DNA from: Adiantum capillus-veneris | Lineage: Eukaryota > Streptophyta > Polypodiopsida > Polypodiales > Pteridaceae | DNA length: 64,000 nt | Assembly (NCBI GenBank): GCA_014529385.2 | Contig: CM043962.1 | Coordinates: 121,479,970-121,543,969, forward strand | Direction: 5' to 3' | Part shown: one piece after another, positions 44,836-56,280 of the stretch | How positions within the stretch are numbered: position 1 is the stretch's first letter | Layout: each line of letters begins with the position of its first letter | Made by a program: the position numbers and the translations under genes | Notes under the pieces: model-generated | Seen by the model: only the letters and a program-made list of their open reading frames with translations | What the model was told of the DNA's origin: nothing | Databases searched by the model: none

Positions 44836-45300
44836 TAGATCATTGTGGCATTAACTTTTGGTCGTCGCGTGAAAGTGCATCGGCCACTTGATTGTGCTTA
44901 CCAACCACGTGATTGTGCTTACCAGCAACGTGAGCAATATGGAAATTAAATTGAGAAAGAAAATTTGCCCACCTCATTTGTTTGTCTAAAAGCTTGGTTT
45001 TCATCATGAAGTACTTGAGACTTTGGTGGTCAATTCGTAGAATAAATAGAGTCCCCAATAAATACCGCTTCCATGTGTCTAGGGCATGTAGAAGAGATAA
45101 AAGTTCTTTCTCTTGAATGCCTAAGACACGTTCATTCGTATTGAGACTTTGGCTCTCATATGCTATGGCATGCCCTTCTTGAAGCAAGACTGCTCCAAAG
45201 CAATCACCACAAGCATCACATTGGACCTCAAATGGTTTTGAGAGATCAGGAAGCATGAGGACTGGTTGGGAGGTAAGCTTCTCTTTGAGCATGTTAAAAT
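44836..45300 (-). pseudogene. Gypsy-3 RNase H
   Basis: 150-aa open part: PVLMLPDLSKPFEVQCDACG (D), SLNTNERVLGIQEKELLSLL (E), FILRIDHQSLKYFM (D), QFNFHIAHVAGKHN, NQVADALSR. An 8-residue tandem duplication (GKHNHVVGKHNQV, 24 bp) lies just before the terminal ADALSR motif. Confidence 0.88.
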
Positions 45301-45304
45301 AATT

Positions 45305-46301
45305 TTACTCCTTAGCAGTCCATGAATACTTAACATTCTTCTTTGTTAATTCATGTAATGGTCCTGCTATTTGAGAAAATTTAGTTATGAAGCGTCTATA
45401 GTATTCACACATACCAATAAAGCTTCTTAGCTCATGTAGATTCCTTGGATTAGGCCATGCTTTTACTACCTCTAACTTTGATGTATCCATCGGATACCAT
45501 CTTGAGAGATAATATGACCTAAGTATTGAATCTCTTGAAGGAAATTTGCTTTTATTTTGGTTGAGAAAAAGCTTGTTCTCCTCAATGCTTGAGAATCACT
45601 TGCAGATGTTGCTTGTGTTCCTCCAAGGACTTGGAGGACTTGGTGTAGATGATGATATCATCAAAGAACACTCCACTAAATTTGCGGTAGGGTCTAAAGA
45701 TTTTCTCCATTAATCAATCGAACGTGTCCGGTACATTAGTCAAGCCAAAAGGCATGACTAGATATTCATAAAGACCAAACATTGTGCAAAACGCGGTCTT
45801 TAGGATATCTTCATCCACTATCCGTATTTGATGATAGCCACTTTTAAGGTCAATCCTATTGAAGTAGGTAGAGCCTTGTAGCTTATCAAATAGATCATCT
45901 ACCCGAGGTGCGCAAAATTTGTTATTGATAGTGATATGATTTAGTGCTCGATAGTTCAGACACATACAATATGTGCCATCTTTCTTTTGCACTAAAAGGA
46001 CTGGAGAACAAAAGGGAGAGGAGATAGGCCTCACCATCTTTTTGTCAACCAATTCTTGTACTTGCCTCATGATCTCCTCTTGTTGAGCTTGAGACACTTG
46101 ATAAGGAGGCTTGTTAGGCAGTGAGCTTCCTGGTAGGACCGCAATTTGATGGTCATCAGGAGGTAAGTCCATAGGGATATCATCGATGAACACATCTTGG
46201 AATCCTTTTAGAAAATTAGACAAGTCTAACTCTTCTTGATTCCTACCATTTACATTTGATGAAACATTAGGACCTTTTAGGGACTCTTTGATAAAAATCA
46301 T
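45305..46301 (-). pseudogene. Gypsy-3 reverse transcriptase, with stops
   Basis: Contains [79 protein letters not shown]. After a stop at about 45714 it continues GVFFDDIIIYTKS (catalytic FFDD) and ends with RSFIGMCEYYRRFI. The catalytic Asp residues are present, but stops split it. Confidence 0.88.
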
Positions 46302-47349
46302 GTACGTAAAATTGAGCTCTTCATTGATTTATCAAAAGCAGGAGGATTTACAAGTGGTATAGTACAACCATACTCATTAGCATCTATATACATGTTCTTT
46401 TCCCTGTAGGTGAAGTAGATTCTCCTTTTAGGGAACTTCATGTTGGTACCCATGCGGTTGAACCATGGTGCCCCTAGGAAAGAATCCTCATGTTGGAGAG
46501 GAGAGATGAAAAATATTCTTTGTCGACATAGCTTTGGACATGAAGCGTCAACATCCCAATCAAGGGAGTAACAGAGGCTTGACATCCCTTGAAAATAGTG
46601 TCGGATGTTATAGCATCTCCCATCTCAAAAGCTTGAATGTCCAACTTGGTGGCCAACTCCATTTTGATATGAAGTTGTGAGTAGAGCCAGGGTCAAACAA
46701 GATGAAGGTCAATACTTTGTTGGTGGCACCAAAAGTGCCATCATAGGTGAGAAAAGAGATATTGTTTCCTCCCTCTTTGAACTTTTTAAGTTTTTGTGAC
46801 CTTCTCCATGCAAGGTATGATTGCGACATCCTCCCTTCTTGTATTATCTAGGAGAGTAGCCATAGCTTTTTTCGGAAGAGGAGATAGGTGAAGAAGAAGG
46901 AGAAGAGAGTGACCTCTTTCTTGCTCTTTTCTTCATTTTTTTACTCTCTTCCCTTTCAGAGTGACGAGGAGAAGGACTGTGGGCTGAACGTTTCCTCTTG
47001 GAAGGAGTTGGCGATCATCTAGACCACGACCTTTGTGGAGCCACATCTTCAGAGGAACTTAAATTTTCATTACTTTCTTGCTCTTTGAATTCCTCCTCTC
47101 ATATGGGAGAGAGTCTTCTTTTGGGGGTCTCTTCAAGAGACCTCCTAAGATCTCTCTCCTCTTGGAGAGGAAGGGGCGTCCCATAAGCACGAAGTTGTTA
47201 AATTCGGCTTGCAAAGCAAGGTTGCCCATAGCTTGGTACAACCTAGTAACAAGATAATTGACAAACATGGGGGCATCATCATTAGCACCTTCATATGCAA
47301 AATCAAATTTATCATTGTTCATTCTACTCTCTTGGTTATTGTCAACCAT
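46302..47349 (-). pseudogene. Gypsy-3 gag-protease with a large internal deletion
   Basis: Gag starts at 47349 (MVDNNQESRMNNDKFDFAYE), passes an Arg/Ser-rich part (frameshifted) and reaches FKEGGNNISFLTYDGTFGAT NKVLTF. It then jumps directly to ILFDPGSTHNFIS, the protease active site. Compared with Gypsy-1 this deletes most of the capsid and the zinc knuckle, some 800-900 bp, with a TTTAT-like match at both break sides. The protease continues as ELATKLDIQAFEMGDA and ISPLQHEDSFLGAPWFNRMG. Confidence 0.87.
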
Positions 47350-47750
47350 GTTAACAAATTTTGTGTACTTACCTAGTGTATGCTTTGGCAATTCAAAACC
47401 TTAGCTACCACTCCTCTTAGCCTTTGCCAATTGGCACTTAAGTATCTACACCCACAGATCAAAATAGTTAATTAAAGAGAGTAGTGGAGTGGGTCTAATA
47501 TTGCAGAATTTCCAAGGGCTAGATCTTTTTGGACTTCTTATGACTCAATAATGTTAAGGCCGTAGGAAATTCTAAAAAGACCCCATTATTAAGTCCAAAG
47601 CTCCCGAGGTGTGCACAATATCCCACATATTGGACTCAACAAAACTGATAATAGATCCCAATCCCACTTACCCTAATATAATTAACAAAATCAACCATTC
47701 ATAAGCTATTGTAGGAACTCTCTTCTTAAGCAAGAAAAGAGAAACCAAAT

Positions 47751-47763
47751 TCTCTGATACCAG
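47751..47763 (-). promoter_or_regulatory. Gypsy-3 primer-binding site
   Basis: Minus strand CTGGTATCAGAG right after the LTR end CATTACA; initiator Met tRNA type. Confidence 0.85.
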
Positions 47764-49128
47764 TGTAATGGAAATGGCCTATGAACTTTGAGAGTAGAGA
47801 AAATTGGAAGAAGCACTTTTGTGGAATTACTTGTGACCTAGGTGATGCAATGAAGATGAAAAGCCTTATGCATGACAAGCATATCATAAACTTTGTGGAA
47901 AGCATTAAGTATCCCAAGCCTCAGTCCCAAGGACTCAAACACCTTCGAAGGTGGAGAGAGCTAGCGGGGAATGAGGGCAGGGAAGAGGAAGAAGAAACAT
48001 TTCATAGGAGAAAGAATTAGTTCCTCACTTATCACCACTCTTCTTGCTAGCATACACAATAGCATAGTAATGAAGATGAAGAATACGAAAAGCTTAAACA
48101 TTGAAGCATGGCTCTTGGTTGGATTTGCATTCCATAACCAAGAGTGTTGGTGTAGGCTCTCAACTTCTCTACTAGCTTGGAGAAGGAGATGGAGCTCTTG
48201 CACTTTGTAATTCACACAATGAGAGTGTGTGTGAGTTTGTGTGGGAGAGTATACCCCTCAAGCATGCCCCCTATTTTCTTTGGTTAACCCCCTCTTCTAG
48301 CACAATATTGAAGCTCATTGGACCCCTGCAAGCATGGCCAATCACATGCACGATGCATATCGAGCAAGTATTTGGGAAGTGTCCCCTTTTCCCCTTTGAG
48401 AAAGAGGACTTGATAAATTCAAAAACAATTAATTAAATCTACTTAATTATCATTGGACCCCTTGGGAGGCCAACCAATAGGCTTTGGACACTCCTTGAGG
48501 GTAACCTAGCTAGGGGCTTGACATGTTTCCTACTTGCCTCTTGAGCAAGGGTTGCCCTTTGGGAGAGAGAGTGGTCAAGCAACCACCCCCCTACTTGCAT
48601 GGATTGCCCCCTCCTTGTAGGGATATGTATTGACTTTTGTGACACCTCAAGCCCATCAACCTTGGATCCGTTCTGACCACAAGCTCGGCCCTTAAGCCCC
48701 TCAAGCTTGGGCTGGGCTCCACCTCAAGTACAACCCTAGCATCTCAAGCATGACAAGCATCTCAATCATCAATCAATTCAAGAATCTCAAGCATCTCAAT
48801 CATCATGCACGACAAGAACCTCAAGCTTGGGCCGGGTTCCCACCTCAAGCACAACCCTAGCCTACCTAAGGTCAAAGTAATTTTAACACTAACCTTTGGA
48901 GGTCTTCAATGAAGCTAACCCTAAGGTCTTTTAAGCTCCATTGGTTAGCCTTGCTGTTTGATAGACCATCTCTCATTTTGGACCCCTTTACCATTGGCCC
49001 CATGTTGAGATAGATCTTTAAGCACATGTCTATATTATAACCCTTGTTCCCATTTATTCTCCCACATTAAATGATTAGTTTAATATGAGAAAATCATTTG
49101 GGCTAGTTAGATATTGGATTTTATGACA
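47764..49128 (-). repeat. Gypsy-3 5' LTR (1365 bp, subfamily A)
   Basis: In plus orientation TGTAATGGAAATGGCC to TTTTATGACA. It lacks about 215 bp that are present in the 3' LTR (deletion at about 47819-47823). The region about 47936-48170 is the part that also appears, in antisense, inside the Gypsy-2 5' LTR. Confidence 0.9.
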
Positions 49129-49294
49129 AAGCAGGTAATTTCTAAAGGTTGCCTCAGTACCTCTACATAAAGAGGGCAGTGTATTCACTTTTCACTTAAT
49201 TAGTGCTAACCACCTCAATAGTCTAGTTTATTTTGAGAATTGTGTAACTCACCTAAACCCTTGCTTCTCCCATGTATTAAAATAGTTATGCCCT
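49129..49294. other. Short spacer between two Gypsy elements
   Basis: 166 bp of apparently non-transposon target DNA, AT-rich, no features seen. Confidence 0.5.
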
Positions 49295-50451
49295 TGTAAC
49301 ATTTAATGCACTAGTAACTTGTGTGTAGCGGAAATTGATAACATAGTGAGCATTTCATTAAGAACAAGTTCCTAATGAGCATAGAGAGAGTACCTAGTTG
49401 AGAAAGAAACATAGAAATTTACACCTAGTTAATTTGGCATTGACAATACTTGAAAAGAGAGAGAAATAGAACAATTGACAACAGTTGAGGACCGGATTTA
49501 CATGGAGCCAATCCCCCCTCCATAAAGGCTTTATATTATAGCTTCTCCCATCAAAGGAGACTATTATACAATACAATCTTTGTGTTCCTTGATAAAACTA
49601 CTTGGTGTAATGAAGATGGAAGATTCATACAACAAATTATGCTTGAAAAACACACCTAGTGTCCCTAGCCTCAGTCCCAACACCTCACACACCTTCAAAC
49701 ATGGTGAGAGCTAGCATGTAATGAGAATAGATTGAGAGGAAGAAGGGGTATCTTACGAGAAAGAAGTATTATCCTCATATAATCACTCTAATAGCATAGC
49801 TTATCTTAGTAATTAGCATGGTAGAGGAGATGAGCATGCCATTGAAGCTTGGCACTTGGTTGGATTTGCATTCCAAAGCCAAGAGTTGTTGGTGTAGGTC
49901 TCTACTTCTCAATGCTTGGAGAGTTCTTCTTGCACACATGAGTTGTGTGTGTGTGTGTGTGTAGCATTGTGTATGAGTAAAATGTAGCCCCTTCTCTCAT
50001 CTTGGTCGACCCCTCTTGCTCAATGCTCATGATGGCCTCCCATTGGTTCCTGTAAAGCTTAGCCGATCACAAATTAGAAGCATAGTTGATAGCCTTTTGA
50101 CCAGTGTCCCCCTTTTCCCTTTTGTGAGAGCTTTAGGTATTTTAATAATTCATCTAAACTCTCATTGGACCTTTTTGTCTTTTGGCCAATAGGAATCAGG
50201 CAAGCCATTGGGCTGTTGGAAGCTCATTCGACCCCTTGGAAGACTATCCAATAGTCTTCTAGGGAGCTTAATTTCTATTGGTTCTTTTATCAGGATTTTT
50301 TAAATTGATTAGACTAAATTTAATCTAGCCTAATTCTCATTGGTCCATTCTCTATGGCCACCCAATAGGATTTGAGGGGAGGTTGGGGAAACTGGCTTAG
50401 GAGCTTGACATGTGTCCACCAGTATTCCCTTTGTGTAAAGGGGAAGCCTTG

Positions 50452-50500
<49 letters not shown>

Positions 50501-50876
50501 CTCTCATCCCCTACAAAATGGGCTCGCCCCCTCCTTCCTAGGGACGTGGGAAGACTTTTTAGTCTTCCCCACCATGACCATCCAATTCCCCTATGCTTTG
50601 GCCATTGGATAAAAGGTTTAATTTTTGGAACCTTAGCCTATGGAAGTCTTAATGGAGCTGAACCTTAGGTCTTTTAGGCCCTATTGAAGCACATTTCTCT
50701 TTTGCAGGCTATCCCCCTTTGGATCCCTATTTCTCTCCTTTGGATCCCCGACAGAGACCAGAGTTTGCAGCCTTACCAATATTCTAGCTTTTACTCTCTT
50801 GGTACTTCCCCATATTAAATGATCAGTTTAACATGAGAAAATCATTTGGGAGTATTAGATATTAGTTTTTATGACA
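49295..50876 (-). repeat. Gypsy-4 3' LTR (1582 bp, subfamily B)
   Basis: In plus orientation TGTAACATTTAATGCA to GTTTTTATGACA, followed by the family polypurine tract at 50877-50890. GT microsatellites at 49945-49962 and 50453-50494. Confidence 0.88.
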
Positions 50877-51269
50877 TTACCTCTCTCTTAAAATCATATT
50901 CATCCTTGACTATGAGGTAGAGAAGATAAAACCTAGTCATTAGTCCGGTTGCTAGCGGGTAGAGGACCCTATTTTGCCCTACGACACCATCCCAGAATGG
51001 ATGACTAGTTCATTTGGTGCTTGAGAGCCTTAGCTACCACAAGCATGTCTTCACATTAGTCCGTATCAATCTTCCATACTAGAGTGACAAGCTCTACTTG
51101 GTGTTCGGGAGACGTGGTCTCCACAAACATGATCTTAAGCATGCATACTCATTAACATGTGTGCGCAATAAAGAAAAAGAGAGTCTTATAAGACAAAAAC
51201 TTTGTTCATTTATACATATTTACATTGCTTACTCTAGGGAATCATGGTAAGCATTGACAAGGTTTAGGT

Positions 51270-53865
51270 TATCATTTAATTGTATGCCTTGCATCCATCT
51301 ACCATCTTCAAAAGGATAATTTTTAAACTTGATAAGATATCGTCGGATAGTCTTACCACCTTGTGATACCTTGCCTTCGTATCGGAGAATGGACTCGGGT
51401 TGTAGCACCTCTTCTTGGTCCTCAATCTTTGGTTGGTCTTCAATAATTGGTTCTTGAGGTGGCTCTCCTTTGTAAGGCTATAGTAGGCTCACATGGAAAG
51501 CATTGTGTATAAGCCAATGGCTGGGCGACTTGAGTTGATAGGCCATCTCATTGATTGGTCTAAGAATCTAGAAGGGACCATAGTATCTTTTTGCTAACTT
51601 AGCATAGTACTTTTGGTGTCCTGACGTAGGTTCTTGCCCGTTGTGTGCCTTAATCGAGCCTTGGAAAACTTAAGCAAGACCCAATCATTTTGTTTAAAGG
51701 TTAGGGATCTTCTGTGCTTATCAGCATCAGCCTTTTTCCTTTGCTGAGAGATCGATATAGCATCCTTAATCTTTTGGAAAGATTCTTGCAGGTCTTGGAT
51801 ATATTCATATGCAGCAAAGACCTTCCATGTACCTTGAGTAGCAAGGGACCTTTTGATCTTCCCTCTATCACCTCCAAAGGTGCTTTTCCCGTGGAAGTAT
51901 GTACAATGTTATTTTAAGCATACTCCACTAAGGGTAAGTACTTTTCCCATTGGGACTTTTGATCTACTTCTGTGACATAAGCTTTTAGTAGATCAAAAAT
52001 GGTTAGGTTAACTATTTCACTTTGGCCCATCACTTGGGGATGATAGGCCGAAGAGAAGCTAGCCTTGTACCTAAATTCTAAAGAGACACTTTGGCCCATC
52101 GCTTGGGGATGATAGGCCAAAGAGAAGCTAGCCTTGTACCTAAATTCTAAGGAGACCCTTCCAAAAATTACTGGTCATTCTAGGATCTCTATCCAACACT
52201 ATGGACATTGGCAAGACATGGTACTTGAAGATTTGTGATATAAAGAGGGTTTCCATTTGATGGGCTTTGATACTATTTTTGTCAAGTATGAAATGTGATT
52301 GTTTGCTAAACCTGTCTTCTATCGTCCATATTCCTGTGTTTCCATGGATAGACTTGGGCAATTCAAAGATAAAATCCATGGATATGCTCTCCCATGGTGA
52401 ATTAGGGATTGGCAAAGGTTGAAGCAATCCAAGTAGCTTCCCTCTATCAAACTTTATCTTTTGGCATACCATACATTTTGAAACATACTCTTGTATGTTT
52501 GCTTTCAAGACAGGCCAATAGAAATATGTTTCTATCCCTTTTAGGGTAGACCAAATCCCTCTATGCCCCGCATAAGGAGGAGCATGAGATTCATACATTA
52601 ATTTCTTGCGTAGTGAGTTAGTAATGCATAGTCTATTGCCATAGAGAAGACAACCATCTTGTAGGGTAAATGGTTCTTCCTTCTTCCCTAGTGCAAGGCT
52701 GAAGTCACATCTCTAAAATCGGTATTAATAGCATACTCATCTATCATAAAAGATAGATCATTTTGAGTTGCTATGGAAACCGCATTCACTCTTGGTCGTC
52801 TTGAGAGTGCATCAACTACTTGATTATGATTGCCACCAATGTGAGCAATATGAAAATGAAATTGCAAAAGGAAATTTGTCCACCTCATTTGTTTGTCGGA
52901 GAGCTTGGTATACGTCATGAAGTACTTATGGCTTTGGTGATATGTACGCAAAATGAAAGGAGTCTCCAATAAATAGTGTTTCCACGAGTCTAGATCATGT
53001 AGAACTGCTAAGAGTTCCTTCTCATATATGCCTAGAGCTTGCTCAACAGGGTTGAGCCTTCAAATTTCATAGGCTATGGCGTGACCTTCTTGGAGCAAAA
53101 AAACTCCAAGGCAATTACCACAGTCGTCGCATTGGACATCAAATGGCTTTGAGAGATCCGATACTATAAGCACAGGTTGAGAGATAAGATTTTATTTAAG
53201 TCTTTTGAAAGCATTGTTCTCCTTGGTGGACCATAAATACCTAACATTTTCTTTGTTAGGTCGTGTAATGGTCCCGCGATTTGTGAGAATTTTTCTATGA
53301 AACGTCTATAGTATGCACACATACCTATAAAGCTTCTTAGTTCATGTAGATTCCTTGGATTAGGCCATCCTTTTACTACCACTAGCTTTGATGGATGCAT
53401 TTGGATGCCATCTTGAGAGATAACGTGACCTAAATACTGAATCTCTTGTAAAAAAAACTCACTTTTCTTTTGATTAATATAAAGTTCATTCTCTCGTAAA
53501 ACTTGAAATATTACCTAGAGATGTTGCTTGTGTTCGTGAATTAGAGTAGATGATTATATCATCAAAGAACACTCCAATAAGTAAAGGTTCGGTGAGGCGT
53601 GAATAGCTTCTTTCTCAAGTGGTTAAATGTGGTTGGTGTATTAGTCAAGCAAAAAGGCATGACAATGTACTTGTAAAGACCAAACGTAGTGCGAAATGTG
53701 GTCTTTATAATGTCTTGATCAACTATCCTTATTTTATGGTAGCCACTTTTAATGTCAATCCTACTAAAGTAGATCCTTGTAGCTTATCAAATAGGTCTTC
53801 TACCCGTGGAACGAGAAACCTATTTTTTATAGTGATCCTATTTAATGCTCTAAGGCTCATTACGT
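51270..53865 (-). pseudogene. Gypsy-4 pol: partial RT, RNase H, integrase, chromodomain
   Basis: From the 5' side of the element: RT pieces (DIKSGYHKIRI near 53740; SFIGMCAYYRRFIEKFSQIA near 53300), RNase H (ILRTYHQSHKYFMTY, HIGGNHNQVVDALSRR), integrase zinc finger (YVSKCMVCQKIKFDRGKLLG) and core (SISMDFIFELPKS, VLDRDPRMTSNFWKGLL). The glutamate motif is duplicated by a 69-bp tandem repeat (AYHPQAMGQS then AYHPQVMGQSEI). The chromodomain at about 51290-51370 reads IRRYLIKFKNYP in one frame, unlike in Gypsy-3. Many stops and shifts. Confidence 0.86.
52018..52156. repeat. 69-bp tandem duplication in Gypsy-4 integrase
   Basis: TTTGGCCCATCACTTGGGGA at 52021 recurs at 52090 (TTTGGCCCATCGCTTGGGGA) with matching flanks. 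The period of 69 keeps the frame and repeats the AYHPQ-MGQS part of the integrase active site. Confidence 0.92.
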
Positions 53866-54248
53866 ATATTCTTATGGGAGCAAGCACGATAAGCATGCCC
53901 TTGCTCCCTGCACTTGGAACAACGGTTATTTTTCCGATAACGCTCTAGCTCTTCAGGAGAGAGATTATTTTTGCCTTTATAAACTCCCTTCTCCTTAGCT
54001 TTTTTGTTGTTGGTGTTGCCTTTGGGAGACTTTTGGACATCGTCCTTTCCTTTAGGCTTGTTATGGTCCTTATTTTCTGTGGGCTTAAGATTTCTCTTAG
54101 CCTCTTATTGGAAATTGATTCGTGAAGCCACCATGGTATGGTGTATGACCGCAGATATGGTGCGTGGCCTTTGGGAGTTAACATACTCCGCCATACCACA
54201 CAAAATTGCTACTTTTGCTCTCCAAAATCCATCTTTTTGAAGATAGTG
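53866..54248 (-). pseudogene. Gypsy-4 gag fragment with zinc knuckle
   Basis: Minus strand reads EYVNSQRPRTISAVIHHTMV A..., then a Lys-rich part, then the CCHC knuckle CSKCREQGHAYRAC near 53900. It aligns with Gypsy-1 gag around its internal stop, where this copy has a sense codon. It is fused on its downstream side to the reverse transcriptase remnant by a deletion. Confidence 0.82.
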
Positions 54249-55187
54249 GCATTAGGAGATTTTGGAGGTCTTTTGGAGGGCCTTTTAGAAGAGAGAGGAG
54301 AAAGCGCTCGTCCAATGGAAGAAGAGCTTACATTACATAGAAAAATAGATTGATATTGAGAAATATATAAAAAAGGTGTCAGCGGTCCTTGAAAACGGGC
54401 GCCTTTTCATTCAATGTGAATGTCTTTTTCATGAGGTAGGCGACACTCATTTCATATGGGTTTCGTCATCATTGAAATTAAAAAAAATCATAAAACTGTC
54501 AATTGGTGTTGGAATTTGAAGCTTTTGACACCGTCAATGCGTTCGGAATGTCGAAAAACCTAAAAAACCTGCATATCTACTTGCCTCACTCTGACACCTG
54601 GAGAGCGAGAAATTGCCAAAAAACCCGTAAAAAGGGGATTTTGGATCATGGCGCGCGAGGGACCGTTGGGAGAATTTTAGGTGACCCTCTGTGCGTCGTG
54701 ATCCACTTTTTTAATTTTTTGCCTCACAGCGCATGGAAGGCCATTTGGAATTTTCCAAATGGCCCCCCGCGCGCCGTGAGGCAAAATCTCCTTTTTAGGG
54801 GTATTTTGACAATTTCTCCCTCTCTAACTGTCAGATTGAGGCAAGTAGATAGACGTTTTTTAAGTTTTTGGTCAATTTGGATGCATTGGCAGTATCAAAA
54901 ACTTTAAATTCTAACACCAACTGATAATTTTATGATTTTTTTAAATTTCAATCATGACAAAAGCTATATTGAATGAGCGTCTTGTACTTCATGAAAACGA
55001 CACACGCATTGAATGAAAAAGTGATCGTTTTTAAGGATTTTTGAAAAGTTAGGTTCACTTTTTAGAGTGTTCAATTGTCCTTTTGGATGTATGCAACAAG
55101 TGCAAGTATATTTTAAGAACATTTTCTAGAGAGAGAAATAGAATTTCTTAGAAGGCCCTCCAAATGACCTCCGAAATCTCCTAATGC
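54249..55187. mobile_element. Foldback element 2: long inverted-repeat arms
   Basis: The ends are GCATTAGGAGATTTTGGAGG (54249) and the mirrored ...CCTCCGAAATCTCCTAATGC (to 55187). The mirror symmetry continues inward through GGAGGGCCTT/AAGGCCCTCC, TTTTCATTCAATGTG / CATTGAATGAAAA and AATTTGAAGCTTTTGA / TCAAAAACTTTAAATT. The centre is GC-rich (GGCGCGCGAG...GCGCGCCGTGAGG). It has no transposase frame. Homologous to 29912-30821. It lies exactly at the broken end of Gypsy-4. Confidence 0.82.
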
Positions 55188-55289
55188 TTTGAAATCCCAA
55201 CTATAAACGCTTCCACTATAGCTGCTATGTCGAATCTCGACCCTAGTAGGTCGTACATGAGACACTCGAGCGCTGACAAAATGTACACA

Positions 55290-56280
55290 AACTTGGCTTT
55301 CCTAGCTTGCCCTATGCTACGTGCATGAATTACATCATCAAGACTACGATCATGCATGGATGTGCCATTGCCAACACTAGGATGGCTATGTCCCTCTCAC
55401 CCATAGGTAAAACTGTGTGTCTTGGCATCAACTCATCAACCTCTAACATGAGCATATCAAAGACCTCTGTATCCATGGTAGGAGATATCTTTGTCCTAAG
55501 AGGCTCAATCTATTGTGTCTCACTAAAGCATGACCGCTCTAACTCTGCATCTACAAACATATCGTGCACAACACTCTGGAGCTCATCCACAAAAGATATG
55601 TGTCTAGTCTCTCACTGACATGACTGTAATGTAATCAAGACTATGTCGTCGCGCACCTCAGATACATGTACATAGTAAACCAAGCCAATACTGGCTCCTC
55701 TCTCAATGACTACCAAACCACAATCCATGTTTGGAAAGAGTGCTCTCTAAGCAGTACATGACATCCAATTTCTCTCAAATGTCTCATTGAGATCAAATTG
55801 TTTCTTAGCTGAGGAACATATCGCACATGACAAAGTGTGTATGATGTGTTACTGGGCATTGACAAACATACGTCTCATGTACTATCTATGTCACACGTTG
55901 AACCATCAGTAAGTTGCACACAACCAAGTCTCCCACTAGTAAAACTACCACTACCAAACCAATCACGACATGGTGTGACATGGAAAGCAGCATCGCTATC
56001 TAGTAACCACTATGGACAAAGTATGCTATCCATAAACATATCTGCAAAAGGTATACTTGAGGCAAACATGACATCATCATCACTAGCATATACTTCCATT
56101 CTAACTGCCTCTTTAACATGTATAAAAATCACATCTACATCTTGGATACATCTATGCCCTTGCCTCATGCATCTAAAGCAAGGACATCTAATGTGCCCTG
56201 TGTGACCACAATGCCAACATCTCAAGTGAACACAAACAAGACCGCTGTCTCACATGAGTCATTATCATAGACTTAAAACT
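55290..56280 (-). pseudogene. Copia-5 relic: zinc knuckle, protease, start of integrase region
   Basis: Minus strand: MRCWHCGHTGHIRCPCFRC (CCHC knuckle), a short gap, then WLLDSDAAFHVTPCRDWFGS, which is the Copia protease motif W-LDSGA-FH-TP with the Gly changed to Asp. It continues with RLGCVQLTDGSTCDI and YVPQLRNNLISMRHLREIGC (the pre-integrase segment), then decays. No LTR is recognised nearby. It is a different family from Copia-2 and Copia-4. Confidence 0.78.

Larger units (their letters stand above)
37653..49128 (-). mobile_element. Gypsy-3: chromodomain Ty3/Gypsy element with both LTRs, invaded by Copia-4
   Basis: Minus strand, 5' LTR 47764-49128, primer site, gag, protease, reverse transcriptase, RNase H, integrase with C-terminal chromodomain-like segment, purine tract and 3' LTR 37653-39236. 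The flanking 5-mers AAGTA (37648-37652) and AAGCA (49129-49133) differ by one base and are a plausible target duplication. Copia-4 (3.8 kb) is inserted between the coding region and the 3' LTR. Without it the element is about 7.7 kb. It is full-ended but coding-defective. Confidence 0.92.
49295..54248 (-). mobile_element. Gypsy-4: truncated chromodomain Gypsy (3' LTR, pol, gag scrap)
   Basis: Minus strand: 3' LTR 49295-50876, then chromodomain, integrase, RNase H and part of reverse transcriptase to about 53862. There it jumps to a gag zinc-knuckle fragment (to about 54248) and stops at foldback element 2. The protease, the start of reverse transcriptase, most of gag and the 5' LTR are missing. 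LTR subfamily B, as in Gypsy-1. Confidence 0.88.
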
